DNA of 64,000 nucleotides from Rotaria socialis (taxonomy: Eukaryota; Rotifera; Eurotatoria; Philodinida; Philodinidae), in the NCBI GenBank assembly GCA_905331475.1, contig CAJNYU010000004.1, positions 62,001 through 126,000 of the forward strand, written 5' to 3'. The translations under genes and the position numbers were made by a program. The notes below the pieces were generated by a model. That model was not told where the DNA came from. It did no database searches and was given only the letters and a program-made list of their open reading frames with translations. Of this stretch, positions 12,179 to 24,022 are shown one piece after another; position 1 is the first letter of the stretch, and each line of letters opens with the position of its first letter.

Positions 12179-12778
12179 TTATATGTCAATTTTTTTTCTT
12201 CTTATCCATAAGAAATTACTAAACGCTCGATTCTACGTATCATAGTTTCTTTACTTTTCCCCTGTGTGCATCAAGAAGGTGATGTGACGTTTTTGTTTTT
12301 AATTCAGATTAACAAGAAGAGAACACCTCTAATAAAAACTCAATATGTCCAATGTAAAAAAATCAATTGGAGTTCAACCTTTTCTCATCATTCAATGACT
12401 GTTATATCGTTAACAGGAATTGTCAATAGTCAATTGCACTTGTATACGTCGAAATTTCAATGTTTATTTTGTAAATATAGAAGATGAACTCAACAAATAT
12501 TTTGCTTGCTTTTTGTCACAACATCGACGTTTTACCAAGAACGTTTTTGACTATACCATATCGCAACTTGGTCCAGTTCAAACGGGATGCTTATATTTTC
12601 CATTGATAACCGGTATATTCTTTTTAATTAGAATTTATTTTAAACTTCCTAATGCCGATCTTAGATACATTGCCTTCAGAACTATAATAAAATAATCTTG
12701 TGAAAATTAGTTCATATGTGAATTTTCGATGACATTTTTCAACCGCTCAGTTATAGTCGAATGGTAGGGGTGTCAATT

Positions 12779-13012
12779 TACAGTTTATTTAATTTAAATT
12801 TAACTTCATGAAAAGTTAATTTAATTTTAAATAAAATTCTGTCAAGTTAAATTTAAAATAAATTAAAATTTTTGTATCAGAAAAATTTAAATTTAAATAA
12901 AATTTAAATTTTCAGAATTTAAATTTAATTTAAATTAAATTTTTGAAAATTTATTTCTTGATTGAACAAATTTTTTTAAATTTAAATTTTAAATTTAATA
13001 AATTGTTTGGAT
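12779..13012. repeat. AATTTAAA-rich low-complexity tract
   Basis: Almost pure A/T made of repeated ATTTAAATTT-like words, many self-complementary. It is low complexity, with no coding frame. Confidence 0.7.
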
Positions 13013-13264
13013 CGATACACATGATTGCTATGAGAGAAATACGTGACTTTTACAGTAGTAAATACTAAATGAGAGAAAAAACCTTGTATTTTAGGTTAAT
13101 ATTTATTCATAATAGTCAAAATTTCTCTACAGATTATGCAGGATCCGTCATCTTTCGTCTTCAGAATACTGTGATACTCATAAAAATATATTTAATAGTA
13201 CAATTCATAGAAGAATGACTAGTTTTAACTTTAAATAGTAGCAATCAAGTCAAAAACTATCTTG

Positions 13265-13351
13265 AGGGTGTGGGTGTGGGTGTGGGTGTGGATTTGCATG
13301 TATAGTGTGCATGTGGATGAGCGTTTGGACAGAATAACACCCACAGTCACA
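13265..13351. repeat. Paired telomere-like repeats in opposite orientation
   Basis: A short perfect G-rich run of TGTGGG units (13265-13291) is followed about 40 bp later by C-rich ACACCC/TCACACCC units (13337-13351). The two orientations face each other and could form a hairpin. The unit is the same as at 8961-9059. Confidence 0.65.
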
Positions 13352-13547
13352 CCCTTTATTTTCGGAAGCCTCTGTTCTCAATACTGGAACCTGTGCTTCG
13401 CACTGCATTTCGTAGTCGAGTAAAGCTCGAGTATCATCTAGTTAATTTTGTATTTGATTCTCGTTGAAAATCAATAAAATATATTGAAACAAAATGAAGA
13501 AAAACTTCATGCTGACTTTTACTTGGACCTGAAACTCTATGGATCTG

Positions 13548-13653
13548 ATAGGGTGTAAAATGAAAAATCTCTGTGATAGGGTAGGGTAAGGGTACAAAGC
13601 CCCTAGGGCAGGGTAGGGCTAGGGTAAGAACGTCGTAGGGCAGGGTTAGGGTA
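13548..13653 (+). repeat. TAGGG/CAGGG G-rich tract
   Basis: Irregular tandem units of AGGGTAGGG, AGGGCAGGG and one GGTTAGGG. At least eight GGG runs lie close together, so G-quadruplex formation is plausible. It resembles a degenerate TTAGGG-type array and differs from the TGTGGG repeats 250 bp upstream. Confidence 0.6.
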
Positions 13654-16600
13654 CAAAAAAGCCTTAACCTGCAGGACTCTACAATTCACTCACCTATATA
13701 TTATAATTCTATTACTTCAGATATATAGCTGCATAAGAATGCTTCAATTATGAAAGTCTCTTACGATCTAAATGAACTTTATTTTAGCTACCTGTGCATT
13801 TATGAAACACATATACGCGTAAATGGTCGAGTTCGTTTTCTATTAATATTTATGATTTAAATAGCAAAGCGTAAAACTAAACTTTGACGTAAACTTACTT
13901 TTTTACATAGTTGTTCATTATCATAGTTTCAATTTTCCATGGACAGAAATGCATTAATAATAAAGAACCATACGTCACAACATTCTATTATTTGAACATG
14001 TTTCAATTAAAATTCTAAATATTATGATAAATAATTAATCTACACACTACTTTTTCATTAATTATTTAATAACATAAAATAAAATTGAAAGTATTGACGT
14101 AAAACGTGATTGAAGTTCATTCATTAACTTTTACTAGTGATAGAAATATCTTTAGATCTAGAAAAATGTATCTAAAATTATGAAAAAATGAATTATATTC
14201 GGACAAAAAACTATTCTTTCTTTCTCACGAGCCCATCTCTCGTTCGTGTCGTTTACTAATTAAACGATTTGCTCATTCCTGTAGTATTCTTATGTACTTC
14301 GGTTCTAATATATTTGTAAAAACAAATCTTGTCAGACGATAAAAATAGATTAAAACAGAACAGCAACTTCATAAGGAAAAGTTCGATCTAACAAAGCGCA
14401 GAGAAGAACAAATATCAATTATATTTTCTTTTGCTTTTGCTTTTCTTTCGAAAAAAAAACGATCGTTATTTTACATTTACTATCTTGGATGTAATATTCT
14501 TGGCTGTTAATACGTAAAATAATTCTATGATTTTGTCAAGACGTTTATGACATCGGCAGGAGCTTTTGATTGATCATGAAATAAATTTTCAAAATTTCTA
14601 ATGAAATGATGATTTTCCTTCTTTCGTTAATAATACCTAGAGACAACTGATTGTAAAAGTTTTGATTTTTAATTGCTAATCGAAAGACTATCCACGATAA
14701 GAACTCATTGATCTAGTTTAATTCATCAATCGTTTCTGCATTTACACACGTTCTTGAATATATCAATTTTATGTTCTTTACTACTTCTTCCATAAATATA
14801 ATAGCTTCCAACATCTATCCATGGTATTATGAATAATGTGCACTGAGAATGAAGAAAAAAATTAGTTCTCTATCATCACCTATATAATATTCACCAAAAC
14901 TTCTCTATAAAGTTAACTATGATTTACAAAGCTGTAACGAATTTCACTGAAAAACTGTTCACGAAATAAGGCGAACCAGCACCGTTTTTTTTTATTTCGT
15001 GCGCGTAGGAAAATGTTTTTCATCATAGAATATCAAGAAAAATTCATTTATGATTTACTTTGAAAACTGCGTTCTTTTATGCAAGGGTTTGGATTAGAAA
15101 ATAGAACATACATCTATTTATCTCCTAGTACAAATATTATGTCAAACTAATTAGTTGATTCATACTGAAGAAGGACTAATCCTTGAAAATACGCCTACTC
15201 GTGATTATTGTTGGCTCTGTTGCTATTCGATCATTGAAATCATTTCGAGTTTCTATGATAATCACGAAACATAAAATATATTAAAGTATTTAATTCTATT
15301 AACTAAACTACGAAATATACTGTAGTTACACTCAAAAGATCATCTTAAAATATGATACATTGTAAGAACGTAACATTACATCATATTTTCTGCGCTACCT
15401 AAAAAAGTCAGACTGTTTTGCATCGTGAAAAAACTTGATCTGACGGTAAATAACCCTAGGTAATTACTTACAAAAACGTTTATATATCAAAACAAGAGAC
15501 GAGAATAATTCTATTTTATGTGCCGAGACATGGATTGAACGGATTAAAGCTAAAAAAATCTAGATCTAATTCACTTATATCTTAATTAATAAACTAGTGA
15601 TATTTTGAATGAACAGATTAAGACTTAAGATCAAATCATATAAATCGAAGTTTTCACAAATTAACGAGATAAAAATTATTAATTTACATTAGTACTGATA
15701 TGATAAACATAAAAATGCAAAGAAAAAAATCCTTTTTATTGTTTCAAATCTGAGTTACATAATTTTTTAAATTTAACATCAGTTGTCATCCTCAAAATGA
15801 TGGCTTCACGTACAACATCACTTCGTAGGATCTACACGAAAAAAATTTTTTTTAACCGTGTATCGCGACAGTATTATCGCTATATACTTGACTTTTCCGT
15901 ATTTACATTGCAAAAGTAACTTCGATACAACATACGTATATAGATGTCATCGAAAACTCACAGCAGTTTGCAGAGAATCGAATTCTGTATTCTTCGATAC
16001 GTAATTAAGTATTACATATAATTTTTTCCTCTCAAATATTTGCATAAAATAGAACATATCACAATCCGTTCGCCTGATACTAATAGTCATAATGGCTGAA
16101 TAGAAATATATTTCTTGCTTTGGTGTAATTGAGAAGATACGTATCAACCAACGGTGAATCTCTCGAATCAGGAGATTTTTACATTTCTGTTATCCGCATG
16201 ATACTTGAGTAAAATTTTGGAAAGCTCTTGGATTGAATAAAGTGTTACTTTAAGCAAATCTTACAATGTCTCTGTTATTCAAATATTTGCAGTATTAATT
16301 TATTTGCAACAGATTTCTACTTACAGTTTTAAAAGCATAGCTATGATAATTTTCGAATCCAATACACAAGAAAATCCAACGATGATTCATAACATCTGAA
16401 TATATATATACATATTGATTGATAAATCTAAAATAAAATCAATTAATTTTGTATTTCTTGACAATCAAGTTAATGTTTAGTAATAATTTAATTACTAGAT
16501 TACATCAGCCATGCGTAAAAAATTACACAAACGAAACATTGCCATGAATTATACTCTGCAGAATAGAATAACATGCTACCCTTTCAACTGCCGAGCATTT

Positions 16601-19117
16601 TTATGATTTCATTCACATGGATTTCATCGAATCGACGCCATTTAAACTCTGTTGGAACAGAATAATTTCGTTTCAATACTTTTTTTTGTTTGTTTATAAC
16701 GTAAGAGCGTTACTTAGCGACAAAATAAAATAGAAGCGACCAACAGATTGCTGATAAAAATTGCAACAAATCGTTGTAGTTCTTTTTGATATCAAATCAT
16801 ACTTTCTACTTCTGAAGAGATGCTAAGAAATGATTGTCTTAAGATAGATAATTTTGAAAAATGTCATGATCTACTGTTATTTTATAGAATAGAAAGACTA
16901 ACAATCATTTAAATATTGAAATGACAAATGTGAAAATCCAGCAGACCTGCTCTTTAATCTGCATCATGCCTATATTGACCCATATTTAACGGATTGATGA
17001 ATAGAATATTCTCTTTTCTTAAGAAATTAATTGATACTATAATAGAAATCAAGAAGATCGAAGTAATCATTGTTTTCTCATCTAAATAGTAAATTTCTCT
17101 TCAAACTAAATGCAAAAAAGTGACGGTGTATTTCAAATCATATATTAATGTCGCTCATTGTGTTCTCTATTATTGAACAACATATGCTTTTTACTAAATG
17201 CTTGCGACATTCTTCTCGTTACAATTGAATTTTGTCAGTCAACCATAACTCATGTGAGTGGTGCGCTTTCTTTCTTTCTGTTTCTCTTGAAAGCGTACAA
17301 TGACCATGAAAAGTCAAGTATTTCATTTGTAATTACTTTAGGCATAGTCATAAACGTACGAAAACCAGTCTATTCAACAAGAGGTTTCGTTTAAAATTCA
17401 TTGGTTAATCGAAGACTCTATGTTGCATTGTATTCAAATTCCTTCAATTTTCAATGATTTCGATGTGTGCTGCAAAACTAATATCAAGACTTAGAAGTAT
17501 ACATGATAATTCCTCACATTTGTTCTGTTATTGAACATTGCTGAGTTTCCGGCACCCTTTCGAAATTGAAACAGGCATTAAACTAATGTTTGTCACACCT
17601 CTATGACGTGCACATTTACTCTATCGACTCGTATTTTTTTAGTTCATCTGGCATTTCAACATTTGCTAAAATTTTTACTTCGCCTTAGCTCAAGAGTATT
17701 ATCTAACTGATGATAACAAATTTCTATCGATTATTTATTGAGTAAATACAGAAAAATCTTCTCCCTAAAATTTATTTCGTTTCTTTTCAACGACTGTTGT
17801 TATCTTGAACTATTCATATTCACCTGAATATAGACGTAACTGAATACAAAAATATATTTCTACATTATATTAGAGTGACGTAGTTGCATAGGAATAGATC
17901 AACGACTTCGAACTCATTTCGCTATATTCTATTGAGATGGATATAGATCTCTCAGCATTATACTGAATATTGAGAAGAAAATTTGGCAGTATGATCTATC
18001 GTATATACTCTGTCGTTTTAATCTAATTATGAAGCATCTCCAGATTCGTATATAACAAAAGACGCACGTTTATATGAGTAACTTTATAGAAGACTTACAT
18101 TTGAGAAGACTGATGTGTATTTCTTAACTATGCAGTGAATTCCTAAAAGTTCTTCGTTACTCAATAATGCTATTTTGAAGCGCTAATATTGATAGAGAAG
18201 AGAACAGAGAAAAATATTATATGAATAGATCATGTAAGCAATTTAGAAGATATTATCTGTGTAAGAACCATACATTTTCAAAACATTAAATCTCGAAGTC
18301 TGATATTCTTCAGAATTAGACCTCAAATACAAATTTTGTAATACAGCAGAGAAAAACAAAGTTAAGTCAGTTTTTCAATAGTTTATATGCTTTTTAAAGT
18401 CACTAGTGTCGTAGTTTATTGTTGGTGAAAATGTAATTATTATCAAAATCTTGAATATAGCGATGCTTTGGCATAAATATTTTATCTGTAAATTGAACAC
18501 TACACCTGTGATTTACGCTTTTGGAACGTACAATTGTACTGAATCAATGATCAATGAAGAAGCGATTATCGTTATTTAGAGTGCGTTTGTTCTATGTAGT
18601 GAAAGAAAAGGATGAAGAAACAACAGGTTAAGTATTTGATATGAGCAATATAGAGACAGCTATACGAATGAATTCAATAAGAAAGATGAATATTTGATCA
18701 CAAAAAAGCAACATCAAATTTTAATAAATCAAACAAACTTAAAAGTTTGATCAGTAGCTCATTCAGTCCCGATAAAAAAGTGATGATTTGTTTGCAGCTG
18801 TGAAGAAGCGCTGGATCATTTTTAAAAGAAGAAATAGATGTTAACGTAAGCCGAATTTTCTTTCTTTGAAATGATTTAGTGTTACTATGTTGACTATACT
18901 CGAATTCAAATTCAATTTATATTTTTAGATTTAGAACGGGAAAATTCTTATTCATTAAACTTTCATCGACGTTATATTAGAGAGGTTATAAAGCAGAACC
19001 CATAGTATTATATTACAATTGTATTTTTGAAACTGAAATGTGTCACTTTCAGGTCTAATCAATATTAGAATTTATTCTTCTGTAGTGCAAACTCAATTAA
19101 ATTTATTTAAAAAGAAA

Positions 19118-19801
19118 TTATTGAGGAGGCGGAACATTTTCTTCGAACGCTCCCATCATGTTGCCTGCCGGGCCATATTGGGCAACAACAACTACGGTTT
19201 TACCATCATCACTAAAACCGACTCCTACACCCAAGCTGCTTGAACTCTTCCAAATGAGTTGCGTGAAATGGCCAGTTTCCATTGAGAAATCAGGATTGTT
19301 GAAATCATAATATTTGATTTCATCATACCAAGACTGAGTAGCATCCGTACCTATAACAATTAAAGTTATTTGTGCAAACAAGTCTTGATTTTCACTAACC
19401 GAAAGTTTGATCTGTTAATGGTGCCGAACTACTCATAGTATACAAGTTTTCACCGAGATTATCACGATTGGAACTATGTTCGAATAAGTTCTTTTTTGCC
19501 AAATGTTTGGCATAAGCTTGAGCTGTGCGAGTAATTCCGGCATCAAGTACAAGTGGCGGGACACCGTGTTTAGCTCGAAATGTATTATGACTGTTTAAAG
19601 CTTGCATTTCCCATGTTGCCGGAGAAAGATCAGCAAGCTTTTTAGATTCTGATAGTGGTGGCGATGGTTGTGGCGGGGCATTGTTTTCTAGTATAGACAG
19701 AGATAAATCAATAAATAATATTTCATTTTCGTGAATAAATGTTACTTACGATTGTTCGTCTGACAATTTTCGTTTGCATCAGTCGAATTATTGCAGCCCA
19801 T
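19118..19801 (-). CDS. CAP-superfamily protein, GAPR-1-like, predicted N-myristoylated
   Basis: Three exons (19801-19750, 19687-19400, 19350-19118) with 48-62 nt introns and matching phases give 190 residues. The CAP domain follows a short linker: LNSHNTFRAKHG, then LAKKNLFEHSSNRDNLGENL, with the conserved helix and GENL motif, then TQSWYDEIKYYDF and GHFTQLIWKSSSSLGVGVG, the conserved HFTQxxW signature. The C-terminus resembles GAPR-1/GLIPR2. There is no signal peptide. Instead the protein opens MGCNNS, an N-myristoylation consensus with Cys3 available for palmitoylation, as expected for a membrane-bound intracellular GAPR-1-type protein; Pro-rich residues follow. The start is supported because exon 1 joins in phase and provides the myristoyl site. 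Confidence 0.85.
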
Positions 19802-19927
19802 GATTTAATCAGTTATAAGTGGATACTTGATCTGGAAGAATGTGAAATTTTACCAGTCGCATACAAAGAAGAAGACTGATAATTTGATTCAAACAGTGAT
19901 TTATCTACTGTATGGGCAAGGTGGGCG

Positions 19928-20957
19928 CCGCCCACCCGAAAATAAAAAGTTGATTTAATAAAAGTAACGGGTGGCTCATAAAGAATGGTGGTCTCATTAT
20001 TTACTCAATACCGTTTTTTCTCTCCATTGATTTGAATTGAACATTTTCCCAAAAGATTGAGCATTCAATTCTCTACAAGCTCCTGTGTAGAAGATTTTTT
20101 AAAACTACCAAACGGCTAAGTACTAAAACGAAGAAAAAAGGTTAAAAAATCTTCAGCTTTCAAGCTCAACACACATTAACATTTGGAGTATGTTTCGACA
20201 ATTTATACACAGGCTTAAGTTATGGGAGAAACGTTTTCTGGTATTTTCAACCACGCTCTTTTCGATATCTTTGAAAAACATTTCTTTAAAAATGGTCTTC
20301 GCCTATTAAATCGATATTTTCTGAAAACTCGTCCATAACGCCTTAATTTCGGTTTACAAGATAGTCTACTGCAAACAAAGCTTTGCATCACTCGAACAAG
20401 TGTAAAGGGATGCAGTCGAGTATGTTGACTTTCAAAGAAAACAAAATCGTCAAAAAATAACACTTTTTAAGTGAATGGCATGCGTTTTAGTGCAAGCATC
20501 ACAAACATGCCATGCCAGTTGTGTTTTTTAGAAAAAGCGAAAAAACTGATGCAGAATTTTTTACTCATTTTTTAATGAAAAAAAATTCAAAGACATGAAT
20601 CTTGCCCAGAGTCTAATGCTCTTTAACATGGCAGACTGAGATTTTTGTAGATCCTTACATGGAAAGCAAATTTTCAAAAAAAGACGGATTTAGTGCTTGA
20701 AAGTTGAAGATTTTTCGACCTTTTTTCTCCGTTTTAGTACTTGGCCATTTTGTAGTTTAAAAAATCTTTTACACGTGAGTTTGTAGAGAATTGAATGCTC
20801 AATCTCTTGGGAAAATGTTCAGTTCAAATCAATGAAGAGCAAAAAAGATGTTAAGTAAATAATGAGACTACCATTCTTTATGAGGCACCCGTTACTATAT
20901 GATAACAAATTTTTTAGCCAGCAGCCCCTCCAAAAATTTCAACCGCCCACCCGAAAA
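19928..20957. mobile_element. Fold-back element with about 200-bp inverted arms
   Basis: A left arm starting AGTAACGGGTG (19963) and running to about 20170 is matched in reverse complement by about 20690-20896, ending CACCCGTTACT. The arms are highly similar (for example CATTTTCCCAAAAGATTGAG versus CATTTTCCCAAGAGATTGAG). The pair is bracketed by direct copies of CCGCCCACCCGAAAA at 19928-19942 and 20943-20957. The central 500 bp has no convincing gene. It is probably a non-autonomous DNA element. Confidence 0.75.
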
Positions 20958-21485
20958 ATGAAACCTAAATAAAACACTGGATTCAGATGCTCATGTCTAT
21001 TACATTTTACATGATTATTATCGTAATACTTCATTAGCTTGATACTCAGGTTTAGTATTTGCTAGAATTCTAAATATTTTTTGAACATTAATTTAATCAT
21101 TATAGTATAAATAAATAAAGTAGTCCTTGGGCAGCGTAAAATCAGATTCAAGATTTGATTTTCACTACGTAACTAATCTAAACATGCCGGTGAAAAATAT
21201 GAGTTTTCAAATGTGTATTAAAAAAAGAAAAAAAGCTATTCAAGTATAAACTTGCATAGATTTCTTTACGATGAAAATTTCTCCTTGTATTCGTCACTTG
21301 ATTAGCATTAAACGATCCACAGTCAATTAGAAATGTAAGACATTAGTGCATGCTATTTTATCGAACGCATGCTTAGCATATAGAAAAAACTATCAAATAC
21401 TCGATTATCAATCGTACGTCAACTCTTGGAATAGGAACAAAAAGTATCAACAGTAGAATAAATAATTTTTGGTAGGAAGAACTAA

Positions 21486-21528
<43 letters not shown>

Positions 21529-23079
21529 CTATGCAACTATTTATACTTGCTTTATCGCAAACAAAACCAACAGTAGGAACAAGCGACGAACAGAGAACAA
21601 TCAAACATAAGAAATAGAATCTGAATGAAATGCATGCAATAAGATCAATTTTTAGAGAAATTCAATTGATTTTATGAGTCATGTAATGTGCAATTTTAGT
21701 ACGGTTTCTATGGTATTCAGCCTCTCATCACCTTTTTTATTCTGTTGCAAGCCAATAATGACATGTTTACTATTAATAAATTCAATTTTTATCTACGTCT
21801 CAAGGCAAAACAGTTCTGACTAATCATGAGTCTGTGTAACCACAACAGATCGGCTTTGTCATTATTTACTTAGTCAGTTGCTTGGTTTTCCTTTAATCGT
21901 GCGAGTACGTCATAATGGTAAACTTGAAAGAATAGTTAAGATAGTCTCACCATTCATTAAGTACGTGATTTTAACAATACAACACTATGAAAACATGAAG
22001 AAAGAGACTAAGCATAATAAGTGCAAACATAAATACAAATCTAAAAACGATCATCCGAAAAAATACAGAAGAAATCATTATTTCAAGCTAATCACAACGA
22101 ATCGTACCAAAAAAATAAGCTTTTCTCCTTTAACAAACGGAAAGGATTATAGCAGATCAATGCATACATTTCGTAAATTATAAGTTAGTTTTATTAAAGA
22201 AAAGTTCGATTGAAATCTTTTGATTGATGACGAGATAATCTATACGTTTTTCAAGATGATGAAACATTAGGGAAAGCTGATTTATCTGATTGTCTTTGAT
22301 TGCTGCCGGAATTTTCATAATCAGTTAAAGAATTCAATTTGTTTCTTAGTTCACAGTTCATTGTCATCATAAAGCAGGATGACAATCATGCTTTAGATTG
22401 GTATTTCTACCTGCGAGGAAAAGTTGATTTTTGATAGCCACGAGTGCCGATGATTGCTAATGGCTGTCAATGATTGCTTTGATTGCAATCGGCTTTCCCC
22501 TCTTGGATCAGCTTGTGACTTTGCCAGACCTTTCGTTCTAACAACGATCTCTTATTTCTTCAAATAAATCAATATAACAATTACAATTACAGTTACAATC
22601 CTAATTAAGGATTCCTTAATGCTGGTGCTGATAATCTTTTGTCTGATCAGCGGAATAATGATGTATTTTAATGATATGAAATGCGTGAATTATTTGAGTA
22701 AGAAGATAACGCTCAGTATTATCACTAACCAAAATGCGCAACAAGAAAAAAAGTGATTGCTTTTGACCTTGTCATCAAAATACCATTAAAATAAAATTAA
22801 TGCTCAAATATATGACAGCTGTCATTTCACTCTAAAAAAGAAATTGAGCTTTTTTTTAAACTTATGCATATGAAATGATAAAGACCTATTGAGTACCCGA
22901 GGCTGTACCATCCAATGATTTAAAATATAGTATTTATATTTGTATGTGCAAACCTTAGACAATTACCAGTCATGGTGTTTCTTTGATTCACTTGTCTCGC
23001 TGTATGCAAGTTTTTATATGGGTTCGTTTGATTTCTTTTTCTCTCATCTAAAGCGAATAGAGAACCAATACGCACATAG
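20958..23079. other. Intergenic, no gene seen
   Basis: AT-rich. It contains a (TA)n tract and short frames without splice-linked partners. A Lys-rich open frame at 21.9-22.2 kb has no recognisable domain and low-complexity composition. Confidence 0.45.
21489..21526. repeat. (AT)19 microsatellite
   Basis: Uninterrupted AT dinucleotide run. Confidence 0.95.
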
Positions 23080-23464
23080 TCCCTAATCAACTCTTCCCAG
23101 ACGAATCCCCAGGGAGTCCCAGCCAATTTTCGAATTTTTGGGGAGTTCTTGTCGTGAGCCCCCGAGGAGTTCAGAAAAATATGAAAAAAAAACTAAATGG
23201 GAGTCCCTTAGAAATCCTAGGGAGTAGGCAGGGAGTCTCTAGAGATTTTTACAGGGATTCCCCATTCAGTTTTTAGAAACCCCTCAGAAATTTTGAAGAT
23301 TCTTTCGGATATTTTACGTAGGTTTTTGATAGTTTGGAAAGAAATTTCGATAGAAATTTTTTCATATTTTTCTTAACTCCTCGAGAACTCACGACAAGGA
23401 CCTCCAAAAATTTGAAAATTGACGGAGACTCTCTGGGATTGGTCTGGCAAGAGTTGACTAGGGA
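23080..23464. mobile_element. Fold-back element, TCCCTA ends
   Basis: Inverted arms of about 110 bp. The left arm begins TCCCTAATCAACTCTTCCCA and the right arm, reverse-complemented, begins TCCCTAGTCAACTCTTGCCA. Both continue into TTGTCGTGAG and GAAAAATATGAAAAAA. The total is 385 bp with no coding potential. No clear target duplication is seen. Confidence 0.7.
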
Positions 23465-23703
23465 GTTCTTCTTTCATTTTCATAATAAATTTTACATGCA
23501 AGCTAACTTACCCAACAGAACATCATTTTATAAATCACTTTACTTAGGATTGGTAGGAATATGAAATGTTGTAAAATATATTATTTCTAATAGAGTCATC
23601 CGGTTGTTGCTAAAAACTATAAAACATTTGAATATTTACTAGTGGTAGAAATAAATTCATAAGAGACACACCGTAACAGCAACATTAGCATTTTTTTCAA
23701 ATA

Positions 23704-24022
23704 CCCAGGCAAATAAATCCAACAGTGAATCCTATTGGATCTCATATGATCCGACAAACCGACGAAATTCGGTTGGATTCTGAGTCTATGACCTACTAAC
23801 AGATCTGACGAAAAAAAAACATTTTCTTAATCACCAATGAATAAGCATATGGTGTCAACAGAACACATGGGCCGAATGTTTATTTTGGATTCCGTTAAAT
23901 TCCGACGCTGGAACCTATCGGATTCCAACACAAGGGCTCCGATTGTAGGTCCCACACCCGGATACCAATAAGATTCCGACACGAATCCGATAGGATCCTA
24001 CTATCAGAATCATTCTCCTGGG
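23704..24022. mobile_element. CCCAGG-ended fold-back element
   Basis: The left end CCCAGGCAAATAAATCC mirrors the right end, which in reverse complement reads CCCAGGAGAATGATTC. Internal copies of GGATCCTAT/ATAGGATCC and ATTCCGAC words occur in both orientations. The total is 319 bp. Flanking dinucleotides are TA (left) and TG (right), a possible decayed TA duplication. Confidence 0.6.

Larger units (their letters stand above)
12179..19117. other. Long gene-poor AT-rich stretch
   Basis: About 6.9 kb without a convincing gene. Frames are short and lack splice-linked partners. Simple-sequence tracts inside it (12779-13012, 13265-13351, 13548-13653) are listed separately. No tRNA or rRNA signature was found by eye. 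Confidence 0.5.

Noticed and set aside
20215..20463. Arg/Phe-rich frame inside the fold-back element
   Set aside because: No transposase motif; probably chance.
21878..22183. 101-residue Lys/Asn/Tyr-rich frame
   Set aside because: No ATG start, biased composition, no homology recognised.
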